NCBI GenBank assembly: GCA_016927755.1
Contig: JAFGLZ010000087.1
Coordinates: forward strand, 1 to 32,672
Direction: 5' to 3'
Source of the DNA: Phycisphaerae bacterium
GTDB lineage: Bacteria > Planctomycetota > Phycisphaerae > UBA1845 > JAFGLZ01
Length of the DNA: 32,672 bases
In this document: positions 9,030 through 16,609 of the stretch, one piece after another
Position numbering within the stretch: the first letter of the stretch is position 1
How the letters are laid out: each line of letters begins with the position of its first letter
Translations under genes and position numbers: made by a program
Notes under the pieces: model-generated
Seen by the model: the letters and a program-made list of their open reading frames with translations, nothing else
The model's database searches: none
Told to the model about the DNA's origin: nothing

Positions 9030-9360
9030 CCAACCACTCCAGAACGTCTTGCTGCTCACTACGGCAGTAGGCCTCGAAGTCAGGCATTCGGTCTTGCTCG
9101 ACGACCATGACGAAGATTCGGCCTTGTCGGTTTCGCACGAGGGCGGTCTTGAAGCCCTGGTCCTTGAGTCGGCCGTTGACGGACGGGGTGGCGTAGAAGC
9201 CCCAGCTCTTGGCGGCGAAGTCGTGCTCTCGCCCGGAGGGCGTCTCGAAGGTGAGCAGCTCGTCGGGAGCGAGGTAGACCCGGCCGCAGTCGGACAGCTC
9301 GATCGACTGATCGCGTCCGACGCGGAACGTTCGGGGCGGGTCTTTGGGTACGAATCTCAT
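9019..9360 (-). CDS. Small conserved-looking protein of unknown function
   Basis: A 113-residue soluble protein with no signal peptide or membrane segment. It is rich in short beta-like stretches: FRVGRDQSIELSDCGRVYL (13-31), LTFETPSG (37-44), DFAAKSWGFYATPSVNGRL (47-65), FKTALVRN (70-77) and GRIFVMVVE (80-88). I do not recognise a named domain. My impression is that similar small proteins sit next to N-acetyl sugar amidotransferases in other surface-sugar clusters, but that is recollection and not checked. The start ATG at 9360 overlaps the amidotransferase stop by 4 bp (ATGA) and its own stop overlaps the next start, so it is locked into the operon between two sugar-modifying enzymes. It could be a partner or stabilising subunit of the amidotransferase. 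Confidence 0.72.
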   Translation of the reverse strand: MRFVPKDPPRTFRVGRDQSIELSDCGRVYLAPDELLTFETPSGREHDFAAKSWGFYATPSVNGRLKDQGFKTALVRNRQGRIFVMVVEQDRMPDFEAYCRSEQQDVLEWLDER

Positions 9361-10478
9361 GACCACTTCCAGTCCGGCACGATGAAGCCGGGAATCCGCC
9401 AGACGCCGTCGACCTGCTTCCACACGTCGTGGTTTCGGAACTTGGCCTCGATCTCGGCGAAGTGCTCACGTGAGATGCGGAGGAACTCGCAGAGCGAGGC
9501 GATGTCGTCGTGCGGGGTCTGGTCGCCGCGTTGGCGGATGGTGTCGATGGCCTGGTCGCGCGTGATCCGCCCGTTGCGGATCTCAAGGGCAAGGTTGTCG
9601 AAGAGGCGCGTGCATCCGAACTTCAGCCACTTGAAGTGGTGATGCACGGAGATGAAGTCGCAGTCGATGTCGGCGTAGTTGTAGAGCCCGAGTCGCGGGC
9701 CGGCCTCTCGCGCCTTGAAGCCGTGCTCGGACGCCACGCGGAGGCTCTCGGCCGGGTCCCACGGAAGGTAGTCGCCCAGGAAGAACGAGCGGACGCCGGC
9801 CCGCTTGAACGCCTCTTCGCTGGGCATGGTGTACGGCTCCATGTCCTTGAGGGTCAGATCGTCGTCGACCCAATCCTCGGGCGTGGAATCCTGGAGGATG
9901 CCGTGTCGCTGGCCCCAGCCGGGTCCGAGCTCGTCGCTCTGATCGCTGTCGTCGGTCCGGCCGTACTCGACGTGGGGGTTCTCGCCCCAGACGACGAGGG
10001 GGACCTCGAGGGCCACCGCGATCCGCAGCGGGATGGCGTAAATCGCCATGTGCATGGGGACGCCCGTGCTGCCGGTCTTGACGAGGGCCTTGTACATGAA
10101 CTTCCGCTCGACATCGGGGTTGATGGTGTAGTCGATGTGATCGACGCCGAGGCGGACGAGGTTATCGAGGTTGGCCTGCCCGAGGGCGGTTCGCCCGGGC
10201 GTTCGCCAGGTAACGGCAAGGATGCGCAGCCCGGACTCGAGGCATTTGACGACCTGCCAGGTGCTGTCCTTCCCTCCGCTGACGGGGATGATGCAGTCAT
10301 AGCCCCGGTTTCGTCGTTTGGCGTCTTCGAAGATGGCGTCGAGTCGGCGACGGCGCTCGTCCCAGTCGATTCCCTGGCCGCGTCGAGCGTGATTTCGGCA
10401 GCCCTCGCAGACGCCGTCGGCGTCGAGCGTGACGCCGGGCCGGGTGTCGGGCAGGACGCATTGGGTGCAGTATCGCAT
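9357..10478 (-). CDS. N-acetyl sugar amidotransferase (WbpG/PseA family)
   Basis: A 373-residue protein that begins with the family's characteristic cysteine pairs MRYCTQCVLPDTRPG (C4, C7) and C24/C27 (GVCEGC), followed by the PP-loop ATP-pyrophosphatase motif SGGKDS (67-72). Characterised relatives, WbpG of Pseudomonas and PseA of Campylobacter, convert an acetamido group on an activated sugar or pseudaminic acid to an acetamidino group using ATP and ammonia. HisH/HisF-like partners, which feed ammonia in some systems, are not present in this window. The ATG at 10478 is chosen because the family normally starts at MRYC; an open frame continues upstream without sense. The next gene starts within its stop codon. 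Confidence 0.9.
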   Translation of the reverse strand: MRYCTQCVLPDTRPGVTLDADGVCEGCRNHARRGQGIDWDERRRRLDAIFEDAKRRNRGYDCIIPVSGGKDSTWQVVKCLESGLRILAVTWRTPGRTALGQANLDNLVRLGVDHIDYTINPDVERKFMYKALVKTGSTGVPMHMAIYAIPLRIAVALEVPLVVWGENPHVEYGRTDDSDQSDELGPGWGQRHGILQDSTPEDWVDDDLTLKDMEPYTMPSEEAFKRAGVRSFFLGDYLPWDPAESLRVASEHGFKAREAGPRLGLYNYADIDCDFISVHHHFKWLKFGCTRLFDNLALEIRNGRITRDQAIDTIRQRGDQTPHDDIASLCEFLRISREHFAEIEAKFRNHDVWKQVDGVWRIPGFIVPDWKWS

Positions 10479-10544
10479 GGGTGCGTTTGTCTCCGTTTCA
10501 GGTAGCCAGCGTTCGGCGCGCGAATCGTTGTCGAATTCGCGTTC

Positions 10545-10564
10545 CCCACCTCTCAAGAGGTGGG
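10545..10564. repeat. Intra-operon hairpin repeat
   Basis: CCCACCTCT (10545-10553) and AGAGGTGGG (10556-10564) are perfect 9-bp arms separated by 2 nt; folding would leave a 4-nt TCAA loop on an 8-bp stem. GGTGG-G-CCACC (10559-10569) is a second overlapping palindrome. It sits in the 96-bp gap between two operon genes and has no T-run, so it does not read as a terminator. It looks like a dispersed palindromic repeat of a second type. Confidence 0.65.
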
Positions 10565-10574
10565 CCACCCAGAG

Positions 10575-11630
10575 TCATCCCGGCTTTCTGGCAACCCACA
10601 GCATGTTCGAGCTCTGCTGGCGGGCGTCGATGGCGGCCTGGATGTCGTTGGCCAGGTCGCTCAGGGCCTCGGCCAGGGGGCTGTCGGCGAACGTCTCGTC
10701 GGCGAAGCACCACTGGTTGATGACCTCGAACACGTCGGTTCCGAAATACCACACGGCGATCGGCTCGACGCCGGCGGCGGCGAACGTCCGTCGGATGGAC
10801 CGTTCGTTGAACTGGTGCACCGTCGTGACGCCGTTGAAGTTCGATCGGGTCGGGTGGCGCGGGTAGCTCCGCACGGCCCGGGTGACGACCGAGTCGTAGT
10901 TCGTGTCCTCGGTGACGAGCAGGCCGCCGGGGCGGACGACCTGGGCCGACTCGCGGACGAGCGCGACCGGGTCCTCAAGACAGTCGACGACGCCGAAGAG
11001 GGAGACGACGTCGAAGCGTGCGTCTGGGCTATGGGCCCTGAAGTCGGCCAGGAGTTGCTCGCGGATGTCGACGCCGTAGTGATCGCGTCCGAAGGTCGCG
11101 TCCTGGCCCGAGAGCTCGAGCCCGACGCCGTCCCAGCCGCCGACCTCCTTCAGCACGGCGAGGATCTCACCGGAACCACAGCCGACGTCGAGCCAGCTCG
11201 ACGCGCCGTGCGGGGCGAATCGCAGGACGTGGTCGACCTTGGGCCGGGCGACGTTCTCGAGGCGAAAGGCGGACTTCGTCGGGTCGCAGTAGTTCCGCCG
11301 GCTGTATTCGTCGTCGTCGCGGAAGAACTCGTCTCGGAAGGTTCCGTCGATGAGCGTGGCGACGAAGACGTGGCCGCAGTCGTCTCGATCGCACTGGCGG
11401 TACGGGAAACCGAAGACCTCGAACTGCTCATCGGTGTCGTCGTTGCCGCAGATGGGACATCGAGTCACGGCGCGGATCGCGCCGGCGCGGGTCGCCTCGC
11501 TCAGGAGGCGTTCGGCGGAGGCCTTCATGTGGCGCATGAAGTCGGCGCCCTGGCGGAAGCCCTTGCCCAACTGGAAGTAGTTGAACGGCTTGCCGTGGCG
11601 TCGGGTGATGGCGTTGGTTTTGGGGGTCAT
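10575..11630 (-). CDS. Class I SAM methyltransferase with N-terminal zinc-ribbon-like cysteines
   Basis: A 351-residue protein. Residues 58-85 hold CPIC (C58, C61) and a second pair C80/C85 (QCDRDDC), a zinc-binding layout shared with the other methyltransferase of this operon. The catalytic domain has motif I WLDVGCGSG (146-154) and a post-motif region DVVSLFGVVDCLEDP that matches Methyltransf_23-type enzymes. The ATG at 11630 has a GAGAGG upstream at good distance and lies 17 bp after the AsnB stop. The frame runs open far upstream over the asnB gene, but that portion is the antisense shadow of AsnB. Two zinc-ribbon methyltransferases in one sugar operon suggest two methylations, or one enzyme acting on a different acceptor; the substrate is not visible. 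Confidence 0.85.
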   Translation of the reverse strand: MTPKTNAITRRHGKPFNYFQLGKGFRQGADFMRHMKASAERLLSEATRAGAIRAVTRCPICGNDDTDEQFEVFGFPYRQCDRDDCGHVFVATLIDGTFRDEFFRDDDEYSRRNYCDPTKSAFRLENVARPKVDHVLRFAPHGASSWLDVGCGSGEILAVLKEVGGWDGVGLELSGQDATFGRDHYGVDIREQLLADFRAHSPDARFDVVSLFGVVDCLEDPVALVRESAQVVRPGGLLVTEDTNYDSVVTRAVRSYPRHPTRSNFNGVTTVHQFNERSIRRTFAAAGVEPIAVWYFGTDVFEVINQWCFADETFADSPLAEALSDLANDIQAAIDARQQSSNMLWVARKPG

Positions 11631-11647
11631 CCGTGAACCCTCTCGGC

Positions 11648-13468
11648 CTATCCGAAACGCTCCAGGAACAGCTTGGCGTTGACGAAAGAGAACAGGAACT
11701 TGCTGTAGCTGTTGGGCAGCGGTTCCTTGTCCAGTAGTTTCTCGATCTTCCCGCGATCGACCAGGTCGAAGACGGGTCCGTCGTCGAGGAGCCGGGCGCG
11801 GGTGGCGGGACACGTCGTGTCGACGACCGATCGAAACGCGGCGTTGAAGCCCACCTTGCGGCGATCGAGGCGGACGGGGTCGTTGAGGATGCCGGCGACG
11901 GCCTCTCGCAGGACGTACTTCCCGTAGCCGTTTCGGATCAGGTGCTCTGGCGGGATCGAGTAGGCCAGATCGAACAGCTCGGAATCCAGATAAGGGCTCC
12001 GGTTCTCGAGCGAGCAGCGCATCGAGTTGAGGTCGTCCTCGTGGAGCACGGGGGGGACGCACTCGTGCATCAGCTCGTTGAGCATTCGATTCCGCAGGAG
12101 CGAGTCGCAGTATCGGGCTTCGCCGAACTCTTCCCAAAAGTCCGTCTGGAGCATGGCGGCGAACTCGTCGTTGTTGAGGTAGATGTGGCCGCGGAAGTCC
12201 GGCTGGTTCCAGTAGAGATCCGCCCGCCGGAGGTGCGGGTTGCGGACCTTGGGCTGCATGTGCGTTTCCCACTCGCGGCGGTACCGGTCGTAGTCCGGGT
12301 GGTCGCGCAGCTCGTACAGGTGCAGGTTGAAGTGGTCGTAGTACCCGGTGAACAGCTCGTCGGCCCCGGTGCCGGAGACGACGACCTTGTAGCCTCGGGC
12401 GGCAATCGCCTCCGAGAGGAACGAGTGCACGTGATACGAGAGCGTGCAGACCGGGGCGTCGTGATAATCCACGAGCTTGGCCAGGTGATCGAGCGCGCCG
12501 GTCTTGGGAATCTCGATGGACTCGTTCTCGCAGCCGAGGTCGGCGACGGTCAGGTTGACGTTCCTGGATTCGTCGTAGCGTTCGTCTCGGTCGATGATGG
12601 AATACGTGGAGACCTGGCAGCCGAGCTTCTTGGCGGCGATTGAGGCCAGCGCGCCGGAGTCGACGCCACCGCTCAGGCAGAACGCGATGGGCACGTCGGC
12701 CCGCAGGCGCAGCTCGACGGTCCGGATGAGCCGCTCGCGGACGGCTTCGATGGCGTCTTGCAGGCTCATCGGTCGGACATGACACGTCGGCGTCCAGTAG
12801 CGGCCACGCGACTCGGCCAGGTCGCGATCGATGACGGCGTTGGTCGAGGGCGGCAGCTCACGAAGGTGCTGGAAGAACAGCTCGTCGGTCTTGTAGAGGG
12901 CCTTGTAGCCGTTGACGAGGTATCGGGCGAGGTGGCGAAGGTTGACGGCGGGCCGCTCGCCCGAGAGGGCGTAGAGGAGTTTGGGCTCGGAGCCGAAGAA
13001 GAGTCCGCCGTGGGCGTTGAGCAGGTAGAGGGGCTTCTCGCCGAAGCGGTCCCGGCTGAGCATGACCGTCTTGTTTCGGGCGTCGTGGATGGCGAAGGCC
13101 CACATGCCCTCGAAACGCTCGACGCAGGCGGGGCCGTATTGGATGTAGGCCCGAAGCAGGACCTCGGTGTCGGAGTCGGTGGTGAAGACGGCGCCGGCGG
13201 ATTCGAGTTCCTTGCGGAGCTCTCGATAGTTGTAGATCTCCCCGTTGTAGATGAGGGTGCAGCCGTCCCGGGTCATCGGCTGGTTGGCGCGCGGGTCGAG
13301 GTCGATGATGCTGAGTCGCGAGTGGAGCAGATAGACGTTGAGGTCGCCGTCCTCGACGTGAAGGAGATCGCGGTGATCGGGTCCGCGCAGGACCATCTTC
13401 GACAGCGCCTCCTCGAGTCGCGCGTCGTCGATGTGTGCCGGTCCGATGTATCCCGCGATTCCGCACAT
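11648..13468 (-). CDS. asnB: Asparagine synthase (glutamine-hydrolysing) family amidotransferase
   Basis: A 606-residue two-domain protein. The N-terminal glutaminase domain begins MCGIAGYIG with the nucleophile Cys2 directly after the start Met, followed by RGPDHR, LHSRLSIIDL and YNGEIYNYREL, all typical class II amidotransferase motifs. The synthetase domain carries the ATP pyrophosphatase motif SGGVDSG (266-272). Family members make asparagine from aspartate, but copies inside O-antigen and surface-sugar clusters (WbpS-like) are thought to amidate other carboxylates such as uronic acids. Its place in this operon favours a sugar-related role, which is inference. A 153-bp gap carrying palindromic repeats separates it from the upstream synthase gene. 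Confidence 0.9.
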   Translation of the reverse strand: MCGIAGYIGPAHIDDARLEEALSKMVLRGPDHRDLLHVEDGDLNVYLLHSRLSIIDLDPRANQPMTRDGCTLIYNGEIYNYRELRKELESAGAVFTTDSDTEVLLRAYIQYGPACVERFEGMWAFAIHDARNKTVMLSRDRFGEKPLYLLNAHGGLFFGSEPKLLYALSGERPAVNLRHLARYLVNGYKALYKTDELFFQHLRELPPSTNAVIDRDLAESRGRYWTPTCHVRPMSLQDAIEAVRERLIRTVELRLRADVPIAFCLSGGVDSGALASIAAKKLGCQVSTYSIIDRDERYDESRNVNLTVADLGCENESIEIPKTGALDHLAKLVDYHDAPVCTLSYHVHSFLSEAIAARGYKVVVSGTGADELFTGYYDHFNLHLYELRDHPDYDRYRREWETHMQPKVRNPHLRRADLYWNQPDFRGHIYLNNDEFAAMLQTDFWEEFGEARYCDSLLRNRMLNELMHECVPPVLHEDDLNSMRCSLENRSPYLDSELFDLAYSIPPEHLIRNGYGKYVLREAVAGILNDPVRLDRRKVGFNAAFRSVVDTTCPATRARLLDDGPVFDLVDRGKIEKLLDKEPLPNSYSKFLFSFVNAKLFLERFG

Positions 13469-13539
13469 GCTTCTGCTGCTGATCCTTCTCGTGAGGGTCT
13501 AGGGTTTAGACGACCGTGCGTGGATAGGCTCCTCCGTGG

Positions 13540-13583
13540 CACGGGCGTCTCGCCCGTGATGGTTCATGGGCAAGATGCCCATG
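13540..13583. repeat. Palindromic intergenic repeat, copy B (two hairpins)
   Basis: Two adjacent hairpins with 7-bp perfect stems and 5-nt loops: CACGGGC (13540-13546) / GCCCGTG (13552-13558), then CATGGGC (13565-13571) / GCCCATG (13577-13583), separated by ATGGTT. It lies between the stop of the NeuB-like gene and the start of asnB. Nothing else is visible in the 153-bp gap. Confidence 0.82.
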
Positions 13584-13621
13584 CACCCGCCCTCGGCGTC
13601 ACTTCGAACGCGGCGGTTCGA

Positions 13622-14632
13622 CTACGCCAGCGCGTCGGCCGTGATCGGCTCGCCCTTTCTCAGGGGGCGCTTCAGCGTTCTGCCCAGCACGGTGGACTCG
13701 GCGCCCGGGGCGATTCCGCCGGCGGGTCTGAGCCAGGTGATGTCGTCCCACACGAGGGGGATGCCCGGCGCCAGGTCGTGCTTGGCCGCGATAGAGCGTC
13801 TCAGGGCGGTGGCCGACGGCTCCTCGCAGGGCTGCCGCGCCTTGGTATCGGTGCCGATGAGGACCTCGGCCTGTCGGATCCGGCGAACCAGCTCGGCCAT
13901 TTCCGCTGGGTCGGCCGAGAGCTGGTGGTCGCGGAAGTCCGAATGGTTCTTGTCGAGCGTAAAGTGCTTCTCGACGATCCGCGCGCCGACGGCGACGGAC
14001 AGGGCCGCCGCGTCGATGCCGAGCGTGTGATCGGAGTAGCCGACCGTGCAGGAGAAGGCATCTCGGAGGCGGCGGATGGCGGCGAGGTTGACTTGCTCGG
14101 CCGGGGCGGGATAGCTGGCCACGCAGTGGAGCAAGGCGATGTCCTGCTCGATGCCGGCGTCCCGCCAGGTGTCCTCGACCACGAGCCGGGCGTCACGGAC
14201 CTCATGCAGCTCCATCATGCCGCATGAGAGGAGGATCGGCTTTGCGGTCCTGGCAACGGCCTGGAGGAGCGGGACGAAGTCGTTGTCGCCGGAGGCGATC
14301 TTGAACGCGGGGACGATCGGCGTCAGCGCCTCGACGCTTTCGAGATCGAACGGGGTCGAGAGGAATCGCACGCCCGCGTCGCGCGCGACCTCGGCTAGCC
14401 TCGCGAACTGATCGTACGAGAGCTGGAAGCGGCCGAGCTGTCGAATGCGCTGCTCGTCGCCGGCCGAGATCAGGCGATCGGGCACGATCGTCTGGAACTT
14501 GACGGCGTCGGCGCCCGCCCCGGCGGCCAGGTCGATCATCCTTGCGGCCAGGTCATATGAGCCTTCGTGGTTGTTTCCGATCTCGGCGATGATGAGGACG
14601 CGTCGGTCGGTATCGAATCCGTCGATCAACAT
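13622..14632 (-). CDS. Nonulosonic acid synthase (NeuB/LegI/SpsE family)
   Basis: A 336-residue protein that condenses phosphoenolpyruvate with a six-carbon N-acyl amino sugar to give a nine-carbon 2-keto sugar acid (sialic, legionaminic or pseudaminic type). Family motifs are complete: AEIGNNHEG (16-24), KFQT (45-48), KIASGD (111-116), the HCVASYP block (169-175), GYSDHT (198-203) and EKHFTLDK (221-228). A C-terminal SAF/antifreeze-like domain follows, with RRSIAA (278-283) and RPAGGIAP (302-309). The ATG at 14632 is preceded by GGAGGG and overlaps the upstream stop by 7 bp. Motifs do not tell which of the three sugar types is made; that would need a phylogeny. It is the key enzyme that identifies this operon as a nonulosonate cluster. 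Confidence 0.92.
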   Translation of the reverse strand: MLIDGFDTDRRVLIIAEIGNNHEGSYDLAARMIDLAAGAGADAVKFQTIVPDRLISAGDEQRIRQLGRFQLSYDQFARLAEVARDAGVRFLSTPFDLESVEALTPIVPAFKIASGDNDFVPLLQAVARTAKPILLSCGMMELHEVRDARLVVEDTWRDAGIEQDIALLHCVASYPAPAEQVNLAAIRRLRDAFSCTVGYSDHTLGIDAAALSVAVGARIVEKHFTLDKNHSDFRDHQLSADPAEMAELVRRIRQAEVLIGTDTKARQPCEEPSATALRRSIAAKHDLAPGIPLVWDDITWLRPAGGIAPGAESTVLGRTLKRPLRKGEPITADALA

Positions 14633-15579
14633 GGCGATCTTCCCTCCAGGTAGAGGCGTTCGGCGGCGGCCTGGACGGTGGCCAGGCGATCGTAGCGGCT
14701 GATGGTGTCGGCGAGGGGCGCGTTGTCGTCGGCGAAGAGGGCCTCGCGGATCCAGAGGCATCGGTCTTTGGCGCAGACGAGCAAGCCTTCGTCTGTCTTC
14801 CTGTACACCCGGCCGGGCTCGCCGCGGAACTCGAACTCGCGGAGCTCGGACGCCACGAGGATGACCTTGCGCCCGTTATAGTAGGTAAAGGCCCCCGGGT
14901 ACGGCGGTCGCAGCGCCCTGATCCGATTGTGGATCTCTTCGGCAGTAAGAACGTCCCACATGACGAGCCCGTCCTCGGGGAAGCGAAGGGGGAAGTACCG
15001 GGCGTCGTCAGGGTTCTGCTTGCGCGGGCGGAGCTTGTCGGCGTCGATCTCGCGCATGACCTCGAGAAGCATCTCGGGAAAGGCCTCGTTGGCGATCTTG
15101 TGAAGCTCGACGATGGTGTCGTCCGGCCCGATGGGGAACGTGCGCTCGAGGAGAACGTCTCCGGTGTCGACGCCCGCATCGACGCGGATGACGGAGAGCG
15201 AGAAGAACTCGTCGCCGTTGATGAGCGCCCAGTTCATCGGCGAGGAGCCGCGATACTCGGGCAGTCGGCCGCCGTGCAGGTTGATGGTGAGCCGCTTGGG
15301 AACGTCGAGGACGGGCTGCCGAAGGATGGGTCCGTAGCCGGCCAGGACGAAGAGGTCGGCGTCTTCGCCCCTGAGACGGTCGATCGTTTCGGGCGCGTTG
15401 GGGTCCTCGGGGGCGATCACGGACAGGTCGTTGCGCTGGGCGACCTCGGCCATGGAGGCGTACCACTTCTTTCCGCGCTGGGGGTGCGCTACGGCGAGCG
15501 TCGGGCGGTAGCCCGCCCCGAGCAGCGTCTCGAGGCAGCTCACCCCCCGGTTTCCATTACCCCACAGCACAAACCGCAT
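14626..15579 (-). CDS. Methionyl-tRNA formyltransferase-like sugar N-formyltransferase
   Basis: A 317-residue protein with the Fmt fold. Key residues of the formyl-transfer site are present: N100 and H102 in INLHGGRLPEYRGSSP (99-114) and D138 in DAGVDTGD (134-141). The rest resembles Fmt-like formyltransferases that use N10-formyl-tetrahydrofolate to formylate the amine of a nucleotide-activated amino sugar, for example in polymyxin-resistance and O-antigen pathways. Position between an epimerase and the NeuB-like gene makes a housekeeping role on Met-tRNA unlikely. The start ATG at 15579 overlaps the upstream gene by 23 bp. The likely product is an N-formylamino sugar, but the acceptor is inferred from the presence of a DegT aminotransferase in the same operon. 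Confidence 0.85.
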   Translation of the reverse strand: MRFVLWGNGNRGVSCLETLLGAGYRPTLAVAHPQRGKKWYASMAEVAQRNDLSVIAPEDPNAPETIDRLRGEDADLFVLAGYGPILRQPVLDVPKRLTINLHGGRLPEYRGSSPMNWALINGDEFFSLSVIRVDAGVDTGDVLLERTFPIGPDDTIVELHKIANEAFPEMLLEVMREIDADKLRPRKQNPDDARYFPLRFPEDGLVMWDVLTAEEIHNRIRALRPPYPGAFTYYNGRKVILVASELREFEFRGEPGRVYRKTDEGLLVCAKDRCLWIREALFADDNAPLADTISRYDRLATVQAAAERLYLEGRSPC

Positions 15580-16609
15580 GCGTTCTTCCCTTGTACCAGC
15601 TTACGTATTGCTCGAATCCCCGCTCGATGGGGTACCGCGGGTTGTAGTCGAGCAGGGCGATGGCCTTGTCGATGCAGAGCGTTCCGCGTTTGGGCATGAG
15701 GCGGTCGCGATCCTTGGTGTCGACCTTCAGCTTGGGGAAGTGGTCCCTGAGGACGCCGATCAGCTCCTTGAGCGATCGCGAGCGTCCGTAGGTAATGTTG
15801 AAGATCTGGTTGGCGGCCTCCTCGCACTGCATCGCGCGGATGACGCCGTGCGTGAGGTCCTTGATGTAGGTGAAGTCGAGGAAGTCCGAGCCGTCGCCCT
15901 GGATGGTTACGGGCAGGCCCTGCAAGGCGTTCTCGATGAAGACCTGTCCGACGCGGCGGCTGACGCATCGCTCGCCGTAGAGGGCGGACGGTCGGATGAT
16001 GGTGTAGGGCAACCCGAAGACCTGGTTGTAGGCGATGACCATCTTCTCACCGGCGAACTTGAGCGCGCCGTAGATGCCGATGGGCTCGCACGGGGTGGTC
16101 TCGGTGACGACGCCGTCCTTGAAGTCTCCGTAGACCATGCTCGAGGAGAAGTAGATGAAGTGCTTGACGCTCAGGCACGTGGACCGGGCGTTGTCGAGCG
16201 CGTTCTCGAGCGTGCGGAGGCTGTGGTCGAAGGTGGAGTGGGGGTCCTTGTTCGAGACGTTGGCGTGCGAGACGGCGGCCAGGTGGATGATCGTGTCCGG
16301 GTTGATGCGGTTGAGCGTGTGCGAGAGGGCGTCGTACTCCCGTGCGTCCTGGGTGTGCAGGGGAACGCCGGCCTCGCGGAGGAGATCGAGCCGCTCATTG
16401 AGCATCTGGATGTACGTCCCCCGCTGGCTGAGCTGCTCCGGGGGGAGGGATCGCGGATTCCCCGAGGCCATCGCGAGCAGGTTGTTGACCATGAGGCTGT
16501 CGACGATCTCGACGTGGCAGCCGAGCCTCACCAGCTCGAGAGCCAGGTTGTGACCGATGAAGCCGGCGCCTCCGATGAGGGCTACCCGTCGGTTTTCCAA
16601 CGCGTTCAT
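15557..16609 (-). CDS. NAD-dependent epimerase/dehydratase (extended SDR)
   Basis: A 350-residue extended short-chain dehydrogenase. It has the glycine-rich nucleotide-binding motif GGAGFIG (13-19), the catalytic-region serines FSSSMVYG (154-161) and the YxxxK pair Y180/K184 (YGALK). Residues 185-300 include RPSALYGERC and the sugar-binding block IQGDGSDFLDFTYIKD, usual for nucleotide-sugar 4-epimerases and 4,6-dehydratases. I cannot decide between epimerisation and dehydration from sequence alone. Its start overlaps the aminotransferase stop by 4 bp (ATGA), and in transcription order it follows the aminotransferase and precedes the formyltransferase, so it probably shapes the amino-sugar precursor. 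Confidence 0.88.
   Translation of the reverse strand: MNALENRRVALIGGAGFIGHNLALELVRLGCHVEIVDSLMVNNLLAMASGNPRSLPPEQLSQRGTYIQMLNERLDLLREAGVPLHTQDAREYDALSHTLNRINPDTIIHLAAVSHANVSNKDPHSTFDHSLRTLENALDNARSTCLSVKHFIYFSSSMVYGDFKDGVVTETTPCEPIGIYGALKFAGEKMVIAYNQVFGLPYTIIRPSALYGERCVSRRVGQVFIENALQGLPVTIQGDGSDFLDFTYIKDLTHGVIRAMQCEEAANQIFNITYGRSRSLKELIGVLRDHFPKLKVDTKDRDRLMPKRGTLCIDKAIALLDYNPRYPIERGFEQYVSWYKGRTHAVCAVG

Noticed and set aside
12758..14227. Plus-strand open frame across asnB and the NeuB-like gene
   Set aside because: It runs through the palindromic repeat and lacks any domain; both minus-strand genes are strongly supported.
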